NCBI GenBank assembly: GCA_022511515.1
Contig: JAFLRP010000107.1
Coordinates: forward strand, 17,587 to 81,586
Direction of reading: 5' to 3'
Origin: Acutalibacter sp.
Lineage (GTDB): Bacteria; Bacillota; Clostridia; Oscillospirales; Acutalibacteraceae
DNA length: 64,000 nucleotides
Made by a program: the position numbers and the translations under genes. The notes under the pieces were generated by a model. The model ran no database searches. It worked only from the letters and a program-made list of their open reading frames with translations, and was not told where the DNA came from. This document shows, piece by piece, positions 52,859-60,884 of the stretch; positions within the stretch are counted from its first letter, which is position 1, and every line of letters begins with the position of its first letter.

Positions 52859-54262
52859 ATGGACGAACAGAAAAAGAAACGTTTGAGTCTGAACGGCATC
52901 TTTTACCACAACACCTTTGTGTTGATTTTTTCCTTCTGCGTGGCGCTAATCTCCTGGTTTATGCTGGCGGCGGGAAATGAGGACACCAACCGCCTTATCA
53001 CCGACGTGCCCATTGATGTCAAGCTTTCCCTTGCGGCGGAGGAGGGCGGCTTCCGGGTGTTCAGTATGTCTTACGACGCCGCCGATCTGGAAATTTCCGG
53101 CAGCAACCTGATCACCAACAAGCTGACGGCGGAGGACTTTGAGGTTTCCGTCAGTCTGAACCTGACTTCCGCGAAGCTGACAGGGAACACCTTGCAAAAG
53201 GCTACCGCACAGGTGCGGGCGGCAAAGAAAAGCCCCATTGCCGATTACGATATCGTTTCCATCAATCCCGAGGAGATCACGGTGGAATATGACCGCTACA
53301 AGGAGGTTACCTTCCCCATTGAGCACGGGGATATTGAGTACAGCACCGACCCCAATTTCTATCCCGGTACGCCCTCCTTTTCCGCAGAGACAGTAATCGT
53401 TTCCGGTCCGGAATCCTCCGTGAATAAGATCAGCCGGGCGGCAGTGAGCTACAAGCTGAGCGACCCCCTGCGGTCCGATGCGTCCTTTACCTGCCCGGTA
53501 CGGCTGTACGACCAGAACAATCAGGAGATCACCGATATTTCCGCCATGTATCTGGAAACTGATGTGGACACGGTGGACGTGGTGATTCCGGTACTGGCCA
53601 GAAAGACAGTGACCATCGTGGCCTCCACCGTACACCAGCCCAAGGGCTTCTCCGATACGCGGATCACCGTGAGTCCCGCCACCATCGACATTGCCGGAGC
53701 TGCGGACGTGCTGGCCGGGATCAATGAGATCCAGTTGGAAACGCCCATCGACTTTGCCGATCTGGAGCTTGCTCAGAAGAACACCTTTACCATGGATATC
53801 CCCCTGCCGTCAGGCGTGCGGAATATCAGTGCCGTCGGAGAAAACACGGTCAGTCAGGCCACGGTGACGATCAACCTGGCCGGCTTTATGGATTCCATCG
53901 TGACAGTCTCTGCCGACAATTTCCAGCTCTCCAACCAGCCTGTGGGCAAGGATGTGACCATCGATACCCAGTTGCTGGAGGTAACCTTGCTTGGCTCAGA
54001 AGCGCAGATCGCCAAGCTGACGGGAGACATGCTCTCCGTGCAGATCGATTTGACGAACTTCGCAAACCGCACCGGCAGTGTGGAGGTTCCTGCCACCATT
54101 GTGATTGCCGGCAGCGGAACGGACACTTGTTGGGTACTGGGCAGATACACCGTGTTGGTGCAGATTTTGGACAGAGCGGCCATTCAGGGAAGAGCTGTTC
54201 AAGCCAATGCATCGGCGGAGGACGAGTCCTCTGACGGGTTGGTGGCACAGCCCCAGGAATAG
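52859..54262 (+). CDS. cdaR: CdaR, YbbR-domain regulator of CdaA
   Basis: A 467-residue protein with one N-terminal membrane helix (about residues 20-38) and an extracytoplasmic region of four repeated YbbR beta domains, for example KEVTFPIEHGDIEYSTDP and FSAETVIVSGPESSVNKI. CdaR binds and regulates the membrane diadenylate cyclase. The usual next gene, glmM, is not here; DUF951 and prfA follow instead. Confidence 0.9.
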   Translation: MDEQKKKRLSLNGIFYHNTFVLIFSFCVALISWFMLAAGNEDTNRLITDVPIDVKLSLAAEEGGFRVFSMSYDAADLEISGSNLITNKLTAEDFEVSVSLNLTSAKLTGNTLQKATAQVRAAKKSPIADYDIVSINPEEITVEYDRYKEVTFPIEHGDIEYSTDPNFYPGTPSFSAETVIVSGPESSVNKISRAAVSYKLSDPLRSDASFTCPVRLYDQNNQEITDISAMYLETDVDTVDVVIPVLARKTVTIVASTVHQPKGFSDTRITVSPATIDIAGAADVLAGINEIQLETPIDFADLELAQKNTFTMDIPLPSGVRNISAVGENTVSQATVTINLAGFMDSIVTVSADNFQLSNQPVGKDVTIDTQLLEVTLLGSEAQIAKLTGDMLSVQIDLTNFANRTGSVEVPATIVIAGSGTDTCWVLGRYTVLVQILDRAAIQGRAVQANASAEDESSDGLVAQPQE

Positions 54263-54362
54263 AACGAAAAGAGTATCGCACAGGGTAAGGGAGGCATTGC
54301 GCTTCCCTTACCTTTCCCTATCTTTAGGAAGGAAACCCTTTGAAAGAATACAGGAGGTCATT

Positions 54363-54557
54363 ATGGACGTTCGGGTAGGAGATATCCTGCGCATGAAGAA
54401 GCCCCACCCCTGCGGCAGCTATGAATTTTCCGTGCTCCGTTCGGGTATGGATTTCAAAATCAAATGCTGCAAATGCGGGCGGGAGGTCATGCTTCCTCGC
54501 TTAAAATGCGAAAAGAATATCAAAAAGATCATGCGGGAAGAGGCGGGAGAGCCCTAG
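54363..54557 (+). CDS. DUF951 protein
   Basis: A 64-residue protein matching the DUF951 family: DVRVGDILRMKKPHPCGSYE at the start, then a CCKCGREVMLPR cysteine pair and a basic tail. Homologues are usually near rpsF/ssb or ychF and are suspected RNA- or ribosome-binding proteins; no function is proved. GGAGG lies 9 nt before the start. It lies between cdaR and prfA. Confidence 0.88.
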   Translation: MDVRVGDILRMKKPHPCGSYEFSVLRSGMDFKIKCCKCGREVMLPRLKCEKNIKKIMREEAGEP

Positions 54558-54612
54558 CGCTTCTGGTGAGCTTTTGTGAAATCAAATTTAACCGGAAAGC
54601 GATGATTCAAAA

Positions 54613-55677
54613 ATGTTTGAGAATTTGCAGACCTTTGAAAACCGATTGGAAGAATTGAACTTGAAGCTGTACGATCCGGAAACCGCCGCAGATCGTGACC
54701 TGTATGCCTCCCTGATGAAGGAGTACCGGGAGATCGAGCCCATTGTGGAGGCCTATCGGGAATACCGCAGATGTGAAAAAGCTCTGCGGGAAGCCAAAGA
54801 AATGCTGGACGATTCCTCCGACCGGGAACTGCGGGAGCTGGCTCAGGCGGAAGTGCGGGAAAATGAGGGGAAACTCACCGCGCTGGAGGAGCAGATCAGG
54901 ATTTTGCTGCTCCCCAAAGACCCCAACGACGAAAAGAACGTGATCGTGGAGATCCGAGGCGGCACCGGCGGAGAGGAGGCGGCGCTGTTTGCCTATGATT
55001 TGTACCGGATGTATCTTGCCTATGCGGAAAGCAGGGGTTGGAAAACGGAGATCGTGGGGCTAAACGAAACAGAGCTGGGCGGTTTTAAGGAAGTGAGCTT
55101 TTTGATCGACGGCGCGGGGGCTTATTCCCGGCTGAAATTTGAAAGCGGCGCCCACCGGGTGCAGCGGGTGCCGGAAACGGAGACCCAGGGGCGGATTCAC
55201 ACCTCCGCCGCCACGGTGGCGGTGCTGCCGGAAGCAGAGGATGTGGAGATAGAGATCGACCCCAAGGATCTGCGCATTGACACCTTTCGTTCCAGCGGGG
55301 CGGGAGGACAGCATATCAACAAGACCTCTTCCGCCATCCGCATCACCCATCTGCCCACCGGCATGGTGGTGGAGTGCCAGGACGAGCGCAGCCAGTACAA
55401 AAATAAAGATAAGGCCATGAAGGTCCTCAAGGCGAGGCTCCTTGCAGAAGAACGGGAAAAAGTCAGCGCCCAGGTGGCGGAAGACCGGAAAAATCAGGTG
55501 GGCAGCGGCGACCGCTCCGAGCGGATCCGCACCTACAATTTCCCCCAATCCCGGGTGACCGACCATCGCATCGGACTGACCCTCTACAAGCTGGAGGAAA
55601 TTCTGGCGGGCAATTTGGACCAGGTCATCGACCCGCTGATCGCCGCTGACCGGGCGGCAAAACTCGAGGAAGCCTGA
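54613..55677 (+). CDS. prfA: Peptide chain release factor 1
   Basis: A 354-residue factor that terminates translation at UAA and UAG. The catalytic GGQ is in [13 protein letters not shown]. The RF1-type recognition segment is [15 protein letters not shown], and the helical N-terminal domain is complete. It is about the usual length. No prmC methyltransferase gene follows, which is atypical; a TsaC-CoaE fusion occupies the next place. No RF2-type frameshift is present or expected. Confidence 0.96.
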   Translation: MFENLQTFENRLEELNLKLYDPETAADRDLYASLMKEYREIEPIVEAYREYRRCEKALREAKEMLDDSSDRELRELAQAEVRENEGKLTALEEQIRILLLPKDPNDEKNVIVEIRGGTGGEEAALFAYDLYRMYLAYAESRGWKTEIVGLNETELGGFKEVSFLIDGAGAYSRLKFESGAHRVQRVPETETQGRIHTSAATVAVLPEAEDVEIEIDPKDLRIDTFRSSGAGGQHINKTSSAIRITHLPTGMVVECQDERSQYKNKDKAMKVLKARLLAEEREKVSAQVAEDRKNQVGSGDRSERIRTYNFPQSRVTDHRIGLTLYKLEEILAGNLDQVIDPLIAADRAAKLEEA

Positions 55678-55686
55678 GACTTTCCC

Positions 55687-57342
55687 ATGGAGAATCCAAT
55701 GAACACATTCCTTTTGAACGGACAGCATACAAATGATATCGAAAGAGCCGGTGAGATCCTTCGGCACGGAGGTCTGGTGGCCATCCCCACCGAGACGGTG
55801 TATGGTCTGGCGGCAAATGCTCTGGACAGCACAGCGGTGAAGAAGATTTTCGCCGCCAAGGGCAGACCTGCCGACAATCCCCTGATCGTGCATGTGGCGG
55901 AATTTTCCCAAATCGTTCCGCTGGTTCAGGAAGTGCCGGAAGCGGCGAAAAAACTGGCCGAGGCTTTTTGGCCCGGTCCGCTCACCATCATTCTGCCGAA
56001 ATCGGAGCTGATCCCGCCGGAAACCAGCGGCGGACTTTTCACGGTGGCGGTACGGTGTCCTGCTCACCCGGTGGCCCGGGCGGTGATCCAGGCGGCAGGA
56101 GTCCCCTTGGCGGCGCCCTCCGCCAATCCCTCCGGCAGACCCAGTCCCACCGCCTTTGCCCATGTCAAGCAGGACTTGACGGGCAAGGTGGACGCTCTGC
56201 TGGACGGCGGGGATTGCCGGGTTGGGGTGGAATCCACCGTCATCACCTTGGCAGCGGGAAAGCCGAGAATTCTCCGTCCCGGCGGCGTCACGCCCGAGGA
56301 GCTTCGGACGGTGCTGGGTGAGGTGGAAATCGACAGCGCGGTGCTCAAAAGCTTGGAGCAGGGCAGGGTTGCCTCTTCTCCCGGCATGAAATATAAGCAT
56401 TACGCGCCCAAAGCCGATCTCACGCTGGTGGACGCCTCCCCAGAGGAATACTCGAATTATGTAAACCAAAAATGCGGCAGCGAGAGCGGGTTGAAAAGCT
56501 GTTATGCCCTCTGCTTTGAGGAGGATACTCCTCTTTTAACAATCCCATATCTCAGTTTCGGCAGCCGGTATGACAGCGCAGAGCAGGCACAGCGTTTGTT
56601 TTCCTCTCTCTATCGGCTGGATGCATTGGGGGTAAAAAAGATCTATGCCCATATGCCCCGGAAGCAGGGGGTGGGACTTGCGGTGTACAATCGACTGATC
56701 CGGGCGGCAGGATTTTCCGTGGTGCGCCCGCAAAAAAAGATGATCGTGGGGCTGACCGGCCCCAGCGGCGCAGGGAAATCCACGGCGGCAAAGCTGCTGG
56801 AAGAAGCGGGCTTGGCGGTGATCGACTGCGATAAGCTGACCCGCAGTCCCGAGGTCTACACTGCCGACTGCGTTGCCGAATTGCAGCGGGCCTTCGGTCA
56901 GGATATCGCGGCGGACGGCGTTTTGGACCGCCGGCTGCTGGCGGAACGTGCCTTTGCCGATCCCGACAGCAAAAAGCGGCTGGAGGAAATCGCCTTTCCC
57001 TACATTCTGACCGCTGTGCGCCAAGCACTGGAAAACGCCTTTGCTACAGGAAAACAGGTGGCGGCGCTGGATGCGCCCACCCTGTTTGAATCCGGGCTGG
57101 ACAGTGCCTGCGCCCGCATTTTGGTCATTACCGCCCCCTTTGAGGAACGATTGGAACGCATTTGCAAGCGGGACGGCATTCCCGAAAAAGCGGCAAGGCA
57201 GCGGTTTTCCGCCCAGCACCCTGAGGAGTTTTTTGGGAACCGGGCAGATTGGGTCGTGGAAAACCGAACGGGTGCGGATTTGGAAGCAGAGCTTGCTTTG
57301 ATCATACGAGAATTGCAGGAAGAAAGCGGAGAGATTTTATGA
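55687..57342 (+). CDS. Fusion of threonylcarbamoyl-AMP synthase (TsaC/Sua5) and dephospho-CoA kinase (CoaE)
   Basis: A 551-residue two-enzyme protein. Residues 1-345 are Sua5-type: GLVAIPTETVYGLAANA, KGRPADNPLIVHV, WPGPLTIIL, APSANPSGRPSPT, the SPGMKYKHYAPKA linker, and the Sua5 C-domain. Residues about 350-551 are CoaE: MIVGLTGPSGAGKSTAAKLL (P-loop), DCDKLTR, DAPTLFESG. One half makes the precursor of tRNA t6A37; the other makes CoA. There is no stop or frameshift between them. It starts at 55687 or 55699. The lytic transglycosylase gene overlaps its stop by 4 nt. Confidence 0.92.
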   Translation: MENPMNTFLLNGQHTNDIERAGEILRHGGLVAIPTETVYGLAANALDSTAVKKIFAAKGRPADNPLIVHVAEFSQIVPLVQEVPEAAKKLAEAFWPGPLTIILPKSELIPPETSGGLFTVAVRCPAHPVARAVIQAAGVPLAAPSANPSGRPSPTAFAHVKQDLTGKVDALLDGGDCRVGVESTVITLAAGKPRILRPGGVTPEELRTVLGEVEIDSAVLKSLEQGRVASSPGMKYKHYAPKADLTLVDASPEEYSNYVNQKCGSESGLKSCYALCFEEDTPLLTIPYLSFGSRYDSAEQAQRLFSSLYRLDALGVKKIYAHMPRKQGVGLAVYNRLIRAAGFSVVRPQKKMIVGLTGPSGAGKSTAAKLLEEAGLAVIDCDKLTRSPEVYTADCVAELQRAFGQDIAADGVLDRRLLAERAFADPDSKKRLEEIAFPYILTAVRQALENAFATGKQVAALDAPTLFESGLDSACARILVITAPFEERLERICKRDGIPEKAARQRFSAQHPEEFFGNRADWVVENRTGADLEAELALIIRELQEESGEIL

Positions 57343-57899
57343 AACGAGGACGCATTGTGTTCCTGGCCGTGGTGCTGGTGGTCGTCCTGCTGGGCGTTTT
57401 CGCAGGTCCCAGTTTGGTGAAGACCGTCGGTCGGCTGCTGTATCCCTGTCCTTACGAGGAGCTGGTGGAGCGGGAAGCGGAGGAATTTTCTCTGGACAGC
57501 AACCTGATCTACGCGGTGATGCGCACGGAAAGCCGTTTTGATGACCACGCGGAATCTCACGCCGGGGCAAGGGGCCTGATGCAGCTAACCCCGGCCACTT
57601 TTGAGTGGATCTCCTCTCTTTACCCTCCGGAAAACGGCGGAGAAGACATATTCGATCCGGCGGACAATATCCATTGCGGCTGCGCGCTGCTCCGGCTGCT
57701 GCTGGATGAGTTCGGCAGTGTGGAGGTGGCGCTGTGCGCTTACAATGCTGGTATGGGGAATGTGGAGACCTGGCTTGCGGAAGGCAAATATTCTCACGAC
57801 GGCGAAAGTTTGCACACCATTCCTTACCCTGAGACCGACAGCTACCTAAAGAAGGTGCAGCAGGCGATGGAGCGGTATCAGTGGCTTTACGAAAAATGA
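57339..57899 (+). CDS. Membrane-anchored lytic transglycosylase (SLT domain)
   Basis: A 186-residue protein with one N-terminal membrane helix (residues 5-28) and a goose-lysozyme/SLT domain. The catalytic glutamate lies in AVMRTESRFDDHAESHAGARG, followed by GLMQLTPAT and LCAYNAGMGNVETWL. It cleaves peptidoglycan glycan strands outside the membrane. Its gene overlaps the TsaC-CoaE gene by 4 nt (ATGA), so it is translated from the same message; similar SLT genes often follow coaE in Clostridia. Confidence 0.92.
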   Translation: MKRGRIVFLAVVLVVVLLGVFAGPSLVKTVGRLLYPCPYEELVEREAEEFSLDSNLIYAVMRTESRFDDHAESHAGARGLMQLTPATFEWISSLYPPENGGEDIFDPADNIHCGCALLRLLLDEFGSVEVALCAYNAGMGNVETWLAEGKYSHDGESLHTIPYPETDSYLKKVQQAMERYQWLYEK

Positions 57900-58016
57900 T
57901 ATTTCACACGGATTTGCGGTGGAATACGTTGACATTTTACAAAAAGGAGAGTAAAGTTAATTTTGGATTTTTGGCCGTTGGCCTGAAAGATTTTACGAAA
58001 GTGAAGGATGATTTTT

Positions 58017-59429
58017 ATGCCAAAGAAACCTGAAAAAATCGATACCAAAGCGATGGCGAAAGAGCTTCTCAACGACCGTACCCACGGCTCAAAAAAAGCC
58101 GGCGCTGCGGAGCTGAAGAAGGCGGACAAGTTTGCCGAAGGTTACAAGGAGTTCCTGAATCTGGCAAAGACCGAGCGGGAATCCGTGGACTATGCCGTCA
58201 AGGCTGCTGAGGCGAACGGATTTGTGCCCTTTGACCCCAGCCACAAGTACAAGGCCGGGGACAAGGTATACTACAACAATCGGGGCAAGGCCATCTGCTT
58301 GGCCGTCATCGGCAAGAAGGGCGCGAAAGAAGGCGTCCGCATTGCGGCGGCCCACATTGACAATCCCCGTATCGATCTGAAGCCCATTCCGCTGTACGAG
58401 GCCAGCGAGCTGGCGCTTCTCAAGACCCACTACTACGGCGGCATCAAGCATTATCAGTGGACTGCCATCCCGCTGTCCATGCACGGCGTGATCGTCCGCA
58501 AGGACGGCACGGAGATCACCGTGAATGTGGGCGACAAGCCCGGTGATCCCCAGTTTACCATCACCGACATCCTGCCCCATCTGGGCAGAGATCAGATGCG
58601 CAAGACTCTGGGCGAGGCCTTCACCGGCGAGGATCTGAATATTCTTGCAGGCAGCCTGCCCCTTGCAGACGCCGAGGGCGAGCAGCTCTACAAGCTGCAC
58701 GTCATGAAGATTTTGAACGAGCAGTACGGCGTGGTGGAAAGCGATCTGATCTCCGCAGAGATCTCCTTCGTGCCCGCCTTCCGCGCGGCGGATATCGGCT
58801 TTGACCGCAGCATGATCGGCGCTTACGGCCACGATGATCGGGTGTGCGCTTATCCCGCATTGGAAGCCATCTTCAAGTGCAAGACTCCCGAGCACACCGT
58901 TATCACCTGCTTGGCGGATAAAGAAGAAATCGGCAGCGTGGGCAACACTGGCTTGGCCTCTGAATACCTGAACTATTTCGTGGCCGATCTGGCGGCTGCC
59001 GAGGGATTGGAGCCCCGCCGCGTGTGGTCCGCTTCCAACTGCCTGTCTGCCGACGTGACCGCAGCTTTTGATCCCACCTACGGCTATGCCTATGAGCCGG
59101 GCAATTCCTGCTTCCTGAATCGCGGCGTGGGCATTTCCAAGTACACCGGCGCCCGTGGCAAGGGCGGCAGCAACGATGCCTCTGCGGAATTCGTGGGCTG
59201 GGTCCGCCGCATGCTGGACGACGCCAAGGTCGTGTGGCAGATCGGTGAGCTTGGCAAGGTAGACCAGGGCGGCGGCGGTACTGTGGCACTGGATATTTCC
59301 CGTTTGAATGCCGACGTTATCGATGTGGGCGTGCCGGTGCTTTCCATGCACGCGCCCTTTGAAGTGGTCTCCAAGTTGGACGTGTATATGGCCTATAAAG
59401 CCTTCAAGGCATATTTCGAGGCGAAGTAA
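58017..59429 (+). CDS. M18-family aminopeptidase
   Basis: A 470-residue cocatalytic-zinc aminopeptidase of the M18 family. It has AAHIDNPRIDLKP (first metal ligands), DKEEIGSVGNTG (the glutamate pair), SADVTAAFDPTYGYAYEPGN and SMHAPFEVVSKLD (last histidine). It removes N-terminal residues, often aspartate or glutamate, in the cytoplasm. GAAGGA lies 9 nt upstream of the ATG at 58017; the ATG at 58008 overlaps that site. It is monocistronic with a strong terminator. Confidence 0.93.
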   Translation: MPKKPEKIDTKAMAKELLNDRTHGSKKAGAAELKKADKFAEGYKEFLNLAKTERESVDYAVKAAEANGFVPFDPSHKYKAGDKVYYNNRGKAICLAVIGKKGAKEGVRIAAAHIDNPRIDLKPIPLYEASELALLKTHYYGGIKHYQWTAIPLSMHGVIVRKDGTEITVNVGDKPGDPQFTITDILPHLGRDQMRKTLGEAFTGEDLNILAGSLPLADAEGEQLYKLHVMKILNEQYGVVESDLISAEISFVPAFRAADIGFDRSMIGAYGHDDRVCAYPALEAIFKCKTPEHTVITCLADKEEIGSVGNTGLASEYLNYFVADLAAAEGLEPRRVWSASNCLSADVTAAFDPTYGYAYEPGNSCFLNRGVGISKYTGARGKGGSNDASAEFVGWVRRMLDDAKVVWQIGELGKVDQGGGGTVALDISRLNADVIDVGVPVLSMHAPFEVVSKLDVYMAYKAFKAYFEAK

Positions 59430-59448
59430 GGCTTTTTCCTGAAATCAT

Positions 59449-59479
59449 AATCTCCCCCCGCGCAGCGGGGGGAGATTTT
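59449..59479 (+). terminator. Rho-independent terminator
   Basis: ATCTCCCCCC (59450-59459) pairs with GGGGGGAGAT (59467-59476), followed by TTT. It also lies 15 nt from the end of a converging gene. Confidence 0.9.
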
Positions 59480-59493
59480 CTATAGATATCTTT

Positions 59494-60252
59494 TTATGCT
59501 CTCATGAACAGCATGAAAATTCCCAGCAGTATCGGCTGGTGCAAGAGATAAATCAGCAAGCTGTGCCGCCCTAGGAAGGAAAGAGGGTGAATGCCGGGGC
59601 GCAGACGGTCCGTGATTTTTTCCTTCGGCGAAAGGAGCTTCCAGAGGAAGTACCCCGTGCAGTACAGGAAAAACCAAGGCAGCATCGGAAAATAATCCGC
59701 GGAATAAAAGGTGGGGGAGTAGAAGCCCAGCACCGCCAGCAGGTCCGTCTGATAGAGAAACTCCGGCATGAGAATCGGCCGGTCAAAGAACAGAGAGCCC
59801 CGGGACAGATTCCGTGTCAGGAAAAGCAGAATCAAAGAAATAGCCAGCCCGACGGGGGCGGGAATTCGCAGAGAAAACCGACGGCTAAGGTATCGCAGCA
59901 ACGTCAGCAGCAAAGCGGAAAGCCCCAACAAAGTCAGCACGCCGTATTGGATCAGCTCCGAGGGCATGAGGAAATAAGTGACCAGAGTGATCATTCCGCC
60001 GCAGCCCACCAAAATCAGCCCGTGCCGAACCGGGCGGCGGGACAGACTCAGACAGAAGCCGGACAGCAGGATAAAGGTCCAGCAAATGCTCTGCTGCCAG
60101 AGATAGCCCGGCATGTCATGGAGCCACGGGACAGGGAAACCCAGAATGTCCACCAGGTCGTACATCCCGTGAAAGGCGATCATGCTGAGAAGGCAAATGC
60201 CCCGCAAGGTATCCAGCGCGCCATAACGCGCGCTTTTCTCCGGGGAGCTCAA
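59494..60252 (-). CDS. DUF1624-type (heparan acetyltransferase-like) membrane protein
   Basis: A 252-residue protein with about seven membrane helices. The opening RYGALDTLRGICLLSMIAFH, a histidine-bearing first helix (FHGMYDL), and FLGRHSLLIYLLHQPIL near the end are typical of the DUF1624/HGSNAT-like acyltransferase group. The acceptor is unknown. It overlaps the end of the dCMP deaminase gene by 4 nt, so the two are co-transcribed. Confidence 0.82.
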   Translation of the reverse strand: MSSPEKSARYGALDTLRGICLLSMIAFHGMYDLVDILGFPVPWLHDMPGYLWQQSICWTFILLSGFCLSLSRRPVRHGLILVGCGGMITLVTYFLMPSELIQYGVLTLLGLSALLLTLLRYLSRRFSLRIPAPVGLAISLILLFLTRNLSRGSLFFDRPILMPEFLYQTDLLAVLGFYSPTFYSADYFPMLPWFFLYCTGYFLWKLLSPKEKITDRLRPGIHPLSFLGRHSLLIYLLHQPILLGIFMLFMRA

Positions 60253-60746
60253 TAGCCCAGCACCCCTTGGAGAGATTCGTCATCCCGGATCCAGTCGGCC
60301 ACATATACGGTGCGATAATTCTCCCTATCGTCCCGGACGATGACCTTCTCGATGCCGGAGTTGATCACCATGCGCTTGCACATGGAGCAGCAGATGGCGT
60401 TTTTGATATACTCGCCGGTGGAGACTTCTCTGCCCACCAGATACAAGGTAGCGCCGATCATATCCCGGCGGGAAGCGGAAATGATGGCATTGGCTTCCGC
60501 GTGGACGCTGCGGCACAGCTCGTACCGCTCGCCCCGGGGGATTTCCATCTTCTCTCTCAGACAGTAGCCCAGATCGGAGCAGTTTTCCCGTCCTCTGGGC
60601 GCGCCTACATATCCGGTGGAGACCACCTCGTCGTTCTTTACGATGACCGCGCCGTAATGCCGTCTCAGGCAGGTGCAGCGCTGGGAAACCGTTTCCGCCA
60701 GATCCAGATAATAATTTGTCTTGTCACGCCGACTGAGTGTGCTCAC
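60249..60746 (-). CDS. dCMP deaminase / ComEB-like deaminase
   Basis: A 165-residue zinc-dependent deaminase. HAEANAI (with the catalytic glutamate) and CSMCKRMVIN (CXXC zinc ligands) define the active site, and TGYVGAPRG is also typical. It would supply dUMP for thymidylate synthesis. The start is GTG at 60746, since GGGAGG lies 7 nt upstream; the overlapping ATG just before it is in another frame and meets a stop at once. The late-competence protein ComEB belongs to the same family. Confidence 0.88.
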   Translation of the reverse strand: MSTLSRRDKTNYYLDLAETVSQRCTCLRRHYGAVIVKNDEVVSTGYVGAPRGRENCSDLGYCLREKMEIPRGERYELCRSVHAEANAIISASRRDMIGATLYLVGREVSTGEYIKNAICCSMCKRMVINSGIEKVIVRDDRENYRTVYVADWIRDDESLQGVLGY

Positions 60747-60884
60747 ATAAATTCCTCCCGTTTTTTGCCGTTTTGTTTTAGTATACAACAAATAGCGTCA
60801 CACTGCAACAAGGAAACCTTTACATTTTCGGCACTTCATAGTAAGATAAACGTGAAAAATCAATTTACGAGAGGGGATAGGCGT

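Noticed and set aside
60267..60884. N-terminal extension of the GT-C-like gene back to 60267
   Set aside because: The extension runs antisense through the dCMP deaminase gene and its promoter region; the ATG at 60885 has a proper ribosome site and a membrane helix.
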